Positions 1 through 7,219 of a DNA stretch of 14,319 nucleotides are shown piece by piece (the first letter of the stretch is position 1; each line of letters begins with the position of its first letter). Source of the DNA: Bdellovibrionaceae bacterium UBA2466 (GTDB lineage Bacteria; Bdellovibrionota; FAC87; UBA2466). A model generated the notes under the pieces. The model did no database searches. It had not been told where the DNA came from and saw only the letters and a program-made list of their open reading frames with translations. A program made the position numbers and the translations under genes. The DNA lies in NCBI GenBank assembly GCA_002342225.1, contig DDPO01000030.1:2650-16968 (forward strand). Direction: 5' to 3'.

Positions 1-92
1 AACTAATGTCATTCGACCAACTTTGTCAAATGATGGGTTGAAAATTCTTCCCCAAAACCGCGGAAATTACCCATTTTTCCCCTCTTTTGACG

Positions 93-120
93 TTGACTCT
101 TTTCCAGCCTGCCTTAGAAT
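93..120 (+). promoter_or_regulatory. Predicted sigma70 promoter for the oxidoreductase genes
   Basis: TTGACT at 93-98 is followed after 16 bases by TAGAAT at 115-120, a good match to -35 and -10 consensus. A second TTGACG lies at 87-92 but would need a 22-base spacer. Transcription would begin near 127, giving a leader of about 77 bases before the ATG at 204. I see no riboswitch-like structure in the leader. The call is by consensus match only. Confidence 0.55.
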
Positions 121-203
121 CCTGTATCGACTCAAAATCGGTGTTGACCCTCCGTGGCAACCGGCTCTGAGTTTAGACTTAAAAACTTACCAAAAGGATA
201 TCT

Positions 204-1997
204 ATGGCCACTGGTCAATCTATCGTAAATGACTTTAGTATTAGGGTCGCTACCGCCAACGGTACAGGTAGCCAATCCTCAAACAACTTACTTTTTAAAT
301 CGCTCTTTAGAATGGGCATTGGGGTTTGTGCGAAGAATCTGTTCCCTTCAAATATCCAAGGCCTTCCCACTTGGTTTCAGATTCGAGTTAGTCCTCAAGG
401 TTATCAGGATCTTCGTGAGCATGATGACATCGCAGTCTGCATGAATCCAGAAACAGCGAAAGAAGACATTGCTGCGATGAGACCTGGAACTACAATTTTT
501 TACAATTCGAGTGTCATCAAAGTGACTGATGATCAACTCAAACCAGGAATGTCAGTTTATGCTCTTCCCGTCGAAGAATTATCTAAAGGAATTACTGAAG
601 CAAAACTTCGTCACTTATTAAAGAATCTTTTCTATGTTGGAGCCCTTTCTCACGTTTACGGCATTGAGATTGAGGTCATGAAAAGCGTAATTCAGGACAC
701 CTTTAAAAATAAGCAATCGGCCATCGATGCCAATATTGCAGCTCTTCAAATCGGAATTGATTACGCTAAAAACAACTACAAAAAAACTGACAACTATCAG
801 TTCCAGCGAGCCAACAACAACCAAGGCAAAATCATTATCGAAGGAAATACAGCGTCGGGTTTAGGGGCCATTTATGGGGGTTGTACCGTAGTGGCTTGGT
901 ATCCCATCACTCCGTCCAGTTCACTGGCCGAGAGCATGGAAACCTACTTGAAAAAACTTCGAGTAGACAAGGACGGCAAAGCTAAGTACGCCGTGATCCA
1001 AGCTGAGGACGAACTAGCTGCAATCGGCATGGTACTGGGAGCTGGTTGGGCCGGAGCAAGATCGATGACTTCAACAGCGGGTCCTGGTATCTCTCTCATG
1101 CACGAGTTTTTGGGTTTAGCTTACTACGCTGAAATTCCAGCAGTGCTTTTCAATGTTCAACGTGTAGGGCCTAGCACGGGTCTCCCCACACGTACTCAAC
1201 AGTGCGATATCACGAGCTGCGCACTAGCTAGTCACGGGGACACTAAACACATTCTTCTCTTCCCGTCCTCTCCGAAAGAGTGTTTCGAAATGGGAGCTGA
1301 AGCATTTAATCTTGCGGAAAGAATGCAAACCCCAATATTCGTCATGACCGACCTAGACCTCGGGATGAACTCTTGGGTAGATGACGAGCTCGAGTACAAC
1401 CCCATGAAGTATGATCGGGGTAAAGTTCTTAGTGCCGATGACTTAAACAAAGTTAAAGACTGGGGCCGTTACCTTGATGTGGATGGAGATGGGATTTGTT
1501 ACAGAACTCTTCCTGGAACTAACCACATGAAAGGAGCTTACTTTACCCGCGGTTCGGGCCACGATGAGTACGCCCGTTACACCGAAAGCCCAGTGGTTTA
1601 TTCCAGAAACATGGATCGACTTCTCAAGAAATGGCACTCTTCTAAAAAGTATCTGCCAAAACCTGTAGTAAAAGGGGATACAAAAGCCAAAGTAGGAATT
1701 TTGGCCTATGGAACAAGCGATCATGCAGTCGTAGAAACAATGGATCGCTTAAAAGGCACACCTCTCAAATACATGAGAATCCGCGCCTATCCTTTCACTC
1801 AAGAAGTGGAAGAGTTCATAAAATCTTGTGATGTCGTTTACATGGTGGAACAAAACCGAGATGGTCAGTTACAACAACTTCTTGAAACTGACATTCCAGG
1901 CTACCAAAGCAAACTACGCTCAATCAGATATTACGGCGGGTTCCCACTTTCAGCTGACATTGTTGAAAGAGAACTAACCAAACAGATGGGGAAATAA
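204..1997 (+). CDS. korA: 2-oxoacid:ferredoxin oxidoreductase, fused gamma-alpha subunit
   Basis: This cytoplasmic subunit works with the beta subunit encoded 3 bases downstream to decarboxylate a 2-oxoacid to its acyl-CoA with ferredoxin as electron acceptor. The 597-aa protein has two parts: an N-terminal gamma domain (about residues 12-185) carrying a glycine-rich start (ANGTGSQ, 18-24), and an alpha/pyrimidine-binding domain from about residue 208. Family hallmarks in the alpha part are YPITPSS (233-239), EDE (268-270), GPSTGLPTRTQQ (322-333), and a C-terminal domain around 490-590 with MVEQNRDGQ. AAAAGGA at 192-198 supports the ATG at 204. The fusion is a known architecture of 2-oxoglutarate-type enzymes, so 2-oxoglutarate is the likeliest substrate, but the sequence alone does not exclude other 2-oxoacids. 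The family assignment is firm; the symbol reflects the probable substrate. Confidence 0.93.
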   Translation: MATGQSIVNDFSIRVATANGTGSQSSNNLLFKSLFRMGIGVCAKNLFPSNIQGLPTWFQIRVSPQGYQDLREHDDIAVCMNPETAKEDIAAMRPGTTIFYNSSVIKVTDDQLKPGMSVYALPVEELSKGITEAKLRHLLKNLFYVGALSHVYGIEIEVMKSVIQDTFKNKQSAIDANIAALQIGIDYAKNNYKKTDNYQFQRANNNQGKIIIEGNTASGLGAIYGGCTVVAWYPITPSSSLAESMETYLKKLRVDKDGKAKYAVIQAEDELAAIGMVLGAGWAGARSMTSTAGPGISLMHEFLGLAYYAEIPAVLFNVQRVGPSTGLPTRTQQCDITSCALASHGDTKHILLFPSSPKECFEMGAEAFNLAERMQTPIFVMTDLDLGMNSWVDDELEYNPMKYDRGKVLSADDLNKVKDWGRYLDVDGDGICYRTLPGTNHMKGAYFTRGSGHDEYARYTESPVVYSRNMDRLLKKWHSSKKYLPKPVVKGDTKAKVGILAYGTSDHAVVETMDRLKGTPLKYMRIRAYPFTQEVEEFIKSCDVVYMVEQNRDGQLQQLLETDIPGYQSKLRSIRYYGGFPLSADIVERELTKQMGK

Positions 1998-2000
1998 TCC

Positions 2001-3029
2001 ATGAACGCTGAAACAAATTGCAACCGCATTGGACTTGGTAAAAACGACTACTCAGGAAAACCCTCAACACTCTGTAAAGGCTGCGGTCATGATTCCATCA
2101 CAGCTGCTATTATTCAGGCCTACTACGAGCTGGGAGTTCCCCCTCATCAAGTAGCAAAATTCAGTGGTATCGGATGTTCTTCTAAAACTCCGACCTACTT
2201 TATTGATCGAGGACATGGTTTTAACAGTGTTCATGGAAGGATGCCCTCCGTCGCAACCGGTGCTACCATCGCAAACAAAAAACTCACTATTATCGGAGTT
2301 TCAGGAGATGGAGACACTGCAAGTATCGGAATGGGACAGTTTTGCCATATCGTTCGAAGAAACGTCGACATGGTTTATATCGTAGAAAACAACGGAACTT
2401 ATGGTCTGACCAAAGGCCAATTCTCGGCAACTGCGGATGTGGGTTCGGTGTTGAAAAAGGGACAAGTAAATCCGTATCCCGTGATCGATTGCTGTGCTGT
2501 GGGGATTGAATTAGGAGCTACTTTTGTCGCAAGATCATTCTCCGGCGATAGAAAACAGGTCATCTCGTTAATCAAAGCAGCTTATGCCCACAAAGGGATT
2601 GCTATCCTCGATATCATTAGCCCTTGTGTAACTTTCAACAACAATGAGGGCAGTACTAAGAGCTATACTTTCGTGAAAGAGCATGACATTCCCCTTCATG
2701 AACTTGGATTTATTCAATCCCAAGAAGAGATCTCCGTCGAAATGAAAGAAGGAGAACGCCGAGAAATCGAACTTCATGACGGTTCTCGTCTCATGCTTCG
2801 CAAATTGGACAGAGAATACGATCCGACTAACAAGATTGCCGCAATGGCAGCTATTTCCGAAGCTCGAGACAAGCAGGAGCTAATCACCGGTCTTCTTTAC
2901 TTTAATAACAAAGGAACCGATCTGAACAGCCTGCTTAACACCGTTGATGTTCCTCTCTGGAGTCTAGGAGAGAAGGATCTCGATCCAGGTGCTGAAGTTT
3001 TGAAAAAAATTAACACGAGCCTACGTTAA
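2001..3029 (+). CDS. korB: 2-oxoacid:ferredoxin oxidoreductase, beta subunit (TPP and [4Fe-4S])
   Basis: This is the catalytic thiamine-pyrophosphate subunit partnering the gamma-alpha protein just upstream. The TPP signature GDGDTASIG lies at residues 102-110 and NNGTYGLTKGQ at 130-140. Four cysteines in family positions, C25 and C28 (CKGCGH), C59 (GIGCSS) and C209 (SPCVTF), can ligate one [4Fe-4S] cluster. After about residue 220 comes the usual C-terminal extension of this family. The start ATG is 3 bases after the alpha stop, with GGGGAAA at the alpha stop serving as ribosome binding site, so the two are co-transcribed and probably translationally coupled. At 342 aa the length is normal. 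No ferredoxin-like delta subunit gene is present, so electrons must pass to a ferredoxin encoded elsewhere. Confidence 0.93.
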   Translation: MNAETNCNRIGLGKNDYSGKPSTLCKGCGHDSITAAIIQAYYELGVPPHQVAKFSGIGCSSKTPTYFIDRGHGFNSVHGRMPSVATGATIANKKLTIIGVSGDGDTASIGMGQFCHIVRRNVDMVYIVENNGTYGLTKGQFSATADVGSVLKKGQVNPYPVIDCCAVGIELGATFVARSFSGDRKQVISLIKAAYAHKGIAILDIISPCVTFNNNEGSTKSYTFVKEHDIPLHELGFIQSQEEISVEMKEGERREIELHDGSRLMLRKLDREYDPTNKIAAMAAISEARDKQELITGLLYFNNKGTDLNSLLNTVDVPLWSLGEKDLDPGAEVLKKINTSLR

Positions 3030-3068
3030 TTTAGTCATTGGCTATAGTTTTTGAAAGGCGGGCTACAG

Positions 3069-4154
3069 GTGTCGCAACGGCGAGACTTAGATTTAACTTT
3101 TCTGTCCCAAGCGTTTGACGAGGCCAGAAAAGGGAGAGGTTTTTGTGCCCCCAACCCCTCTGTGGGTGCCTTGGTAGTAAAAAATGGAGATGTTATTTCT
3201 CGTGGCTTTCATTCAAAAAGTGGGGCTCCTCACGCTGAAGTAGAGGCCCTGAAAAAATTAAAACCTGAAGAAGCTCATGGGGCAACACTCTATGTATCAT
3301 TAGAGCCTTGTTGCCACTTTGGTAAAACACCGCCTTGCACTGAACTTATCATCGACAAAAGAATATCGAGAGTTGTCTATGGATACAAAGATCCCAACCC
3401 TCTAGTGGCTGGAAAAGGTGAAGAATGCCTGCTTGAGAAGGGAATAGAAGTTGAGTTCGTTTCGACTGAAGAGGGAGATGCGTACTACGAAGCTTACAAC
3501 TATTGGACTAACTCAAAACTACCTTGGGTCACTGCTAAACTAGCTATGAGCCTCGATGGAAAAATCGCTGGAACCAATGGGTCACGATTGCTACTTACAA
3601 GTTCTGTCGCCAATTCGTTCACCCACCTCTGCCGAAAAGAGTCAGATGCTATTTTAACGACAGCTAAAACTGTTCTAAAAGACAACCCTCAGCTCAATGT
3701 AAGACTTGAACATGAAACCTTTGCGAAGCCGGTCTACATCTTGGACCGAAATCTAGAACTCTCTTTAGACTTAAAAGTTTTCTCAACAGCTTCTCATGTC
3801 ACGCTCTTTTGTAGCCCTAAAGCTCTTGAAACCCAGAAACACCCAAGAGCCAAAAGTAATCTTTCCATTGTGACGATTGAAGAATCTCAGGGTTTTCTGG
3901 ATCTGGAACTGGTCTTAAATCACATTGGACGAGAAGGAATACACGAACTTTGGGTTGAGGCAGGTGGGGAGCTTTTCCAACGCCTCCATCAGGAGAAATG
4001 GGTTAAGAGGACTTTAATTTACTCATGTCCGATTTGGGTGGGCCCGGAAGGGACTCCAGCTTTTCATTCAGCTCAAGTCCCTTTTCTGAGTGCTTCTCAC
4101 ACCAATCGTTGGCAATCTCTAGGCCGGGATGGGCTTCTTGAAATTCGTTGGTGA
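3069..4154 (+). CDS. ribD: Bifunctional riboflavin deaminase/reductase RibD
   Basis: RibD catalyses two successive steps of riboflavin synthesis: deamination of the diaminopyrimidine from GTP and NADPH-dependent reduction of its ribosyl side chain. The N-terminal deaminase domain shows the zinc site: HAE at residues 55-57 and EPCCHFGKTPPC at 80-91, with cysteines 82 or nearby and 91 as expected ligands. The reductase domain begins near residue 146 (LPWVTAKLAMSLDGKIA) and includes DNPQLNVR. At 361 aa it matches the family's usual length. I chose GTG at 3069 because AAAGGCGGG lies about 7 bases upstream; a TTG at 3051 would add six residues but lacks a ribosome binding site. It begins 39 bases after korB and may be in the same transcript. 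No other rib gene and no FMN riboswitch is in the window. Its last 36 bases overlap the opposite-strand ORF 4119-4298. Confidence 0.93.
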   Translation: MSQRRDLDLTFLSQAFDEARKGRGFCAPNPSVGALVVKNGDVISRGFHSKSGAPHAEVEALKKLKPEEAHGATLYVSLEPCCHFGKTPPCTELIIDKRISRVVYGYKDPNPLVAGKGEECLLEKGIEVEFVSTEEGDAYYEAYNYWTNSKLPWVTAKLAMSLDGKIAGTNGSRLLLTSSVANSFTHLCRKESDAILTTAKTVLKDNPQLNVRLEHETFAKPVYILDRNLELSLDLKVFSTASHVTLFCSPKALETQKHPRAKSNLSIVTIEESQGFLDLELVLNHIGREGIHELWVEAGGELFQRLHQEKWVKRTLIYSCPIWVGPEGTPAFHSAQVPFLSASHTNRWQSLGRDGLLEIRW

Positions 4155-4298
4155 TAGATAAGTTAAGTCTTCCTCATCAAAAACTTCTCGAGGAGTGAGA
4201 TCGTAGTCATCTCCCATTAAGTTTCTAACCGTCGTTTGCAATCCTCCACGGTCCCAAATATCTACATGATCAAAAATTGACTCTAAACAAACTTCCAT
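4119..4298 (-). CDS. Small acidic protein of unknown function (59 aa)
   Basis: On the minus strand, AGGGAGGA (about 4303-4310) stands just upstream of the ATG at 4298-4296, one of the strongest ribosome binding sites in the window. The frame runs 59 codons to TAG at 4121-4119. The protein starts MEVCLESIFDHVDIWDRGGL and is strongly acidic in its middle (GDDYDL, then EVFDEEDL), ending with a short basic stretch. No signal peptide, membrane segment or known family is evident. It is convergent with ribD and overlaps its 3' end by 36 bases, encoding its last 12 residues antisense to ribD codons. Evidence for being real is the ribosome binding site, the position in otherwise empty DNA and the non-random composition; nothing shows function. 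Confidence 0.6.
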   Translation of the reverse strand: MEVCLESIFDHVDIWDRGGLQTTVRNLMGDDYDLTPREVFDEEDLTYLSPTNFKKPIPA

Positions 4299-4455
4299 AG
4301 ATTCCTCCCTTTTAAAAACCTTAAAACTAGGACTTTGTTCTTAAGTCTCTACTTTGCAGAGTGCATGCCACCCGGAAGAGAGCTTACCAAGGCATGAAAA
4401 GAACGGTTTGAGTACCAAACACCTCCCGAACCAGAGACTAGCTCCCATTTTTGAG

Positions 4456-4487
4456 ACCCCCACAAGGTACGACCCCCACAAGGTACG
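4456..4487. repeat. Perfect tandem duplication, 2 x 16 bp
   Basis: ACCCCCACAAGGTACG occurs at 4456-4471 and again directly at 4472-4487. The second copy forms the outer part of the left arm of the large inverted repeat beside it. The first copy is therefore a spare partial left arm that could compete for pairing with the right arm at 4533-4544. This looks like a local duplication of the end of a palindromic element. Confidence 0.9.
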
Positions 4488-4544
4488 GCTTTACTTTTGG
4501 TGGTTCGCATCACACCCCGCCAAAAGTAAAGCCGTACCTTGTGG
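4476..4544. repeat. Large perfect inverted repeat (25-bp arms), REP/MITE-like
   Basis: The left arm 4476-4500 (starting CCACAAGGTACGGC, ending TTACTTTTGG) is the exact reverse complement of the right arm 4520-4544. The loop is 19 bases, and G4502-G4503 can also pair with C4517-C4518. No T-run follows either side, so it is not a classic terminator. It lies 25 bases before the ATG of the secreted-protein gene at 4570 and inside a 271-base gene-free stretch (4299-4569) in which I see nothing else firm. A weak TAGAAT follows the right arm at 4545-4550. It could be a mobile palindromic repeat or an mRNA leader structure; no second copy exists in this window. Confidence 0.85.
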
Positions 4545-4569
4545 TAGAATTGCGGGGACGGAGGGAAAT

Positions 4570-5100
4570 ATGAAATTCGCTTGTTTACTTAGTTTGGTAG
4601 TCGCTTTAACAATTCCAGCTCTTTTGAGGGCTGAAGCACCGGCAGGCTTCGATATCATGACCGGCAAAGCTGCTGAAGAAAGTATTCGAAATCTTTTTCC
4701 ATCCGCAACAGACCACAGTGCATTTGAGTTCCATGGCAAAACAGAAAAAGGTGCTAGGTGTACTTTATCTTTAAATACTCCACAGGGTTCCGATGATTTT
4801 ACAGTGACTTTGACTCAGGCAAATTCAGAAACTTCAACAGAGGAAACCCTGGTTGCACAAATTACGATTGGTAAATTAGCCACGGTTGCACATGCATCAA
4901 GAGCTTTTCAAACTTACAAATCCGAATTTTATAAATTATTCATTCCATCTAATGGGTGGGACACTATTGAATATAAGTTCAGACCAGATGGCTCTGATTG
5001 GAACTTAATGATCTCAACTTCTCTGGATCAAAATAAATGGTTCCTATGCGGCCCCATGACGAGTTTGAATTCAGGCATGATGGTAAGGCATACCTTTTAA
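4570..5100 (+). CDS. Secreted protein of unknown function (176 aa)
   Basis: The protein begins MKFACLLSLVVALTIPALLRA, a typical signal peptide with likely cleavage before EAPAGF, so it is exported to the periplasm or beyond. The ATG at 4570 is chosen because GGAGGGAAA lies immediately upstream; the frame is open back to a TTG at 4354, but that extension is translated repeat DNA. The mature part has two cysteines (in RCTLSL and FLCGPM) that could form a disulfide, and alternating hydrophobic and polar runs suggesting a beta-rich fold. No family is recognised. Its 3' end overlaps rlmH on the other strand by 30 bases. The large inverted repeat sits directly before its ribosome binding site and could influence its expression. 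Confidence 0.75.
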   Translation: MKFACLLSLVVALTIPALLRAEAPAGFDIMTGKAAEESIRNLFPSATDHSAFEFHGKTEKGARCTLSLNTPQGSDDFTVTLTQANSETSTEETLVAQITIGKLATVAHASRAFQTYKSEFYKLFIPSNGWDTIEYKFRPDGSDWNLMISTSLDQNKWFLCGPMTSLNSGMMVRHTF

Positions 5101-5511
5101 AATAGTAAACGCGCGATAGATTTGTTCGCAAGCCATCACCCAAGCTAAATCACTGGGTAAGGTTCCCTTAGAAAGGGACCAAACCACATTGGCCCGTTTT
5201 CTAATCTCATCATTAAGTCCATAAGGACCGCCAATAACAAACACAACGGATTTGATGGCGGGATCATCAAGCCATTTTTTAAATTGTTGAGATAATTCTG
5301 GAGAAGTCCACTCCTTACCGCGTTCATCCAAGGCGACTATCCACTGACTTGGCGAAAACAAGGTCTTATTTCGCGTTTGTAAAGATTCTAAATCTTTAAA
5401 TTCGATACCTTCGATAGGATTCAGTACTTTAGTTCGAGTCAAATACATTTCAGCGAGAACCCTAGACTCCGGCGTAGTTGGCTTTCCTATTTTGATAAGC
5501 TCAATCTTCAT
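5071..5511 (-). CDS. rlmH: 23S rRNA (pseudouridine-1915 N3) methyltransferase RlmH
   Basis: RlmH is a small SPOUT-class methyltransferase that methylates pseudouridine 1915 in helix 69 of 23S rRNA on the assembled 70S ribosome, using S-adenosylmethionine. At 146 aa it is slightly shorter than the E. coli enzyme (155 aa). Family features are the N-terminal MKIELIKIGK, IVALDERGKEWTSPE (58-72), the knot motif FVIGGPYGLND (91-101), WSLSKGTLPSDLAWVMACEQIYRA and the terminal PYHHA. The ATG at 5511 is preceded by AGAGG with a short spacer. It is convergent and overlapping by 30 bases with the secreted-protein gene, and divergent from the methyltransferase at 5572, with about 60 bases between starts. 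Identification is firm. Confidence 0.95.
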   Translation of the reverse strand: MKIELIKIGKPTTPESRVLAEMYLTRTKVLNPIEGIEFKDLESLQTRNKTLFSPSQWIVALDERGKEWTSPELSQQFKKWLDDPAIKSVVFVIGGPYGLNDEIRKRANVVWSLSKGTLPSDLAWVMACEQIYRAFTILKGMPYHHA

Positions 5512-5571
5512 GGGCCTCTTTTCTATATCGAACAGTAGTCTTTGGGAAAGCTTTAGTTTAAGTTGGCTTTG

Positions 5572-6576
5572 ATGTGGAGTGACTTTGAGATTTTAAAACT
5601 GATTACGGCTAAAAGTACTAGGGTTTCCCTGCCCATGCATTTACTGCAGCCAGCCCTAATCAAAGCTATCGAATGGAGTTTCCCTTCAAAAAAATCGCTC
5701 CGGCGTAGAATTGATACTCTTTCCGAAGCAGAAGGCCAAAGAATCATTGAATCGATCAATTTTTGGAGGAAAGAGGCTAATCTAGCGCCCCTCAAAAGAA
5801 CCTCAGACAAAATGTTTCAGGTTGAAATAGCTCATTTGGCGAAACTTAAAGCTTTCCAGATATCAACAATCATGGCCAAAAAAGGTTCGCCGAAGCAGAA
5901 AAAGAACTGGGTTCTAAAGACTATTCAATCCAATTTTTTTCTTCATATTTCCAAAAAAACATTTCTTGGTGATGAGTGTTTAGACCGCATTTTAGGGCTT
6001 AACGAAAGAAAAGTTAAAACGGAACTTTTTGGTCAAAATGTCCGAGCCCTTTATCGAAACGAAGATATCTATCTTGACCTCGATCCCGAAGATCTTTTCA
6101 CACCCTATAGAGTTCTTGTTCAAATTTCAGAAAAGCTTAAATTCAAAACCAATGAAACTCTAGTTGATCTAGGAAGTGGTCTTGGAAGAGTGGGAATTGT
6201 TTTGGGACTTCTCAACCCTAAGCTCAACTTTTTGGGGCTTGAATTGATGAAAGAAAGGCATTCGCAAGCTGAAAAGTCTTCTAGGAATCTAGGAATGTCT
6301 AAACGGATAAAATTCCAATGCAGTGATCTCTCGAAAATTTCCATACCCCGAGCAGAAACCTATTACCTTTTTAACCCCTTCTCTTATCTAACTTTGCGAC
6401 GGGTTTTTCTAGGGCTTAAGGAAAATGCACAATTCCAAAAGCTTCGAATCGTGATGGCTCAAGTAGGCCGCCCCCCCCGTATGGTTAGAAATCATGATTG
6501 GCTAAAACAGATGTACCTCTCTCCCGTGGACAGAAATTGGCGAGCTCACGGCTTCAGTATTTATGAGACGAAATAA
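5572..6576 (+). CDS. SAM-dependent methyltransferase of unknown target
   Basis: The C-terminal half is a class I Rossmann methyltransferase: motif I DLGSGLGRVG at residues 199-208, acidic E224 (GLELM) at the end of strand 2, SDL at 251-253, and NPF at 268-270 in the motif IV position. The segment TPYRVLVQISEKL just before motif I resembles the entry to the SAM pocket in Dot1-like and related methyltransferases; this is a resemblance, not an assignment. Residues 1-180 are basic, mostly helical in appearance and match nothing I recognise, suggesting a substrate-recognition domain. No signal peptide or membrane segment is seen, so it is cytoplasmic. The ATG at 5572 is chosen over TTG at 5563, though neither has a clear ribosome binding site. 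A run of eight C at 6471-6478 falls in the coding sequence (GRPPRM), leaving about 33 codons after it. Confidence 0.8.
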   Translation: MWSDFEILKLITAKSTRVSLPMHLLQPALIKAIEWSFPSKKSLRRRIDTLSEAEGQRIIESINFWRKEANLAPLKRTSDKMFQVEIAHLAKLKAFQISTIMAKKGSPKQKKNWVLKTIQSNFFLHISKKTFLGDECLDRILGLNERKVKTELFGQNVRALYRNEDIYLDLDPEDLFTPYRVLVQISEKLKFKTNETLVDLGSGLGRVGIVLGLLNPKLNFLGLELMKERHSQAEKSSRNLGMSKRIKFQCSDLSKISIPRAETYYLFNPFSYLTLRRVFLGLKENAQFQKLRIVMAQVGRPPRMVRNHDWLKQMYLSPVDRNWRAHGFSIYETK

Positions 6577-6651
6577 GTAATAAAAGAAATACGCCTCCGA
6601 CATAATTCCTCCACATTTTTAGTTTAGACTTAAGTTTAGGGGGTTCTTTTT

Positions 6652-7218
6652 ATGTCCCGACATATCATTAACTGCTTGGTTCTAATTTCAGTTTTGCCTT
6701 TGTTTTGCTTTGCCGTTGAATCGTCAAAGGACTCCAAGCATGCCGATAGCGAATCGAAGAGTAGACATCCAGTTGCCACTGGAAAAGTCATTCATGTTCC
6801 TCCAGAGATTCAGACTGTGGAGCAATTTAAAGACTTTATTAAAAGAAAAGTTCCTAAAGGATCGCAACCCCTCTTGCTGCTCTCAGGTGAAGAGTGGTGT
6901 GTTAACTGCGTTGCTTTAAAACCTAGACTCGCAAGCAATATACCTGCAGGAAAGATCATCTTTGAAATCGATACAAGCCAAAATGACAAGAGTAAAAACA
7001 TCTTGATTAATGCCATTGCAAAGTCAAAAAAATTCATGAAACCTGATTCTAACAGTGAGCTTAAACAAACTCGCCCCGTTTTTCCTTCACTCTGGAGGTT
7101 TGATGGAGATGTTACAGATCCCAGCAAACCATTGGTTGAAGAAGGAGCAGGTCTCGATAAAATCACAGCTTGGCTCGATAATCCTCCGAAACACCTCAAC
7201 CATGCTGATTGGCTCTAA
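6652..7218 (+). CDS. Secreted thioredoxin-like protein with CVNC motif
   Basis: An N-terminal signal peptide (hydrophobic residues 8-21, probable cleavage near FCFA/VES) precedes a lysine- and serine-rich linker to about residue 45, then a thioredoxin-like domain. The active-site motif is EEWCVNC with cysteines 83 and 86, in the WCxxC context of thioredoxin and DsbD-type C-terminal domains. VFPSLWRFDGD (143-153) matches the cis-proline loop position, with P145 the probable cis-proline. At 188 aa it fits an exported disulfide reductase or isomerase; its partner is unknown. TAGGGGG ends about 8 bases before the ATG at 6652 and fixes the start. It is convergent with the barrel-protein gene, the two stops being separated by one base (TAA-A-CTA). 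Redox role is inference; the fold call is fairly good. Confidence 0.78.
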   Translation: MSRHIINCLVLISVLPLFCFAVESSKDSKHADSESKSRHPVATGKVIHVPPEIQTVEQFKDFIKRKVPKGSQPLLLLSGEEWCVNCVALKPRLASNIPAGKIIFEIDTSQNDKSKNILINAIAKSKKFMKPDSNSELKQTRPVFPSLWRFDGDVTDPSKPLVEEGAGLDKITAWLDNPPKHLNHADWL

Positions 7219-7219
7219 A

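Noticed and set aside
31..80. ATGGGT ... ACCCAT followed by T-run as terminator of an upstream gene
   Set aside because: Six pairs over a loop of more than 30 bases, and no upstream gene is visible to support it.
23..232. A 69-codon frame in the leader of the oxidoreductase genes
   Set aside because: It overlaps a good promoter and the start of the alpha subunit, has no ribosome binding site and ends inside the real gene.
4364..4396. CATGCC ... GGCATG inverted repeat in the 4299-4569 gap
   Set aside because: Six base pairs with a 21-base loop is within chance expectation.
4354..4569. N-terminal extension of the secreted-protein gene back to TTG 4354
   Set aside because: The extension translates the inverted and tandem repeats; the ATG at 4570 has a strong ribosome binding site and begins a proper signal peptide.
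6810..7199. 129-codon minus-strand frame across the thioredoxin-like gene
   Set aside because: It is antisense to a gene with signal peptide, CxxC motif and ribosome binding site; composition looks like a frame shadow.
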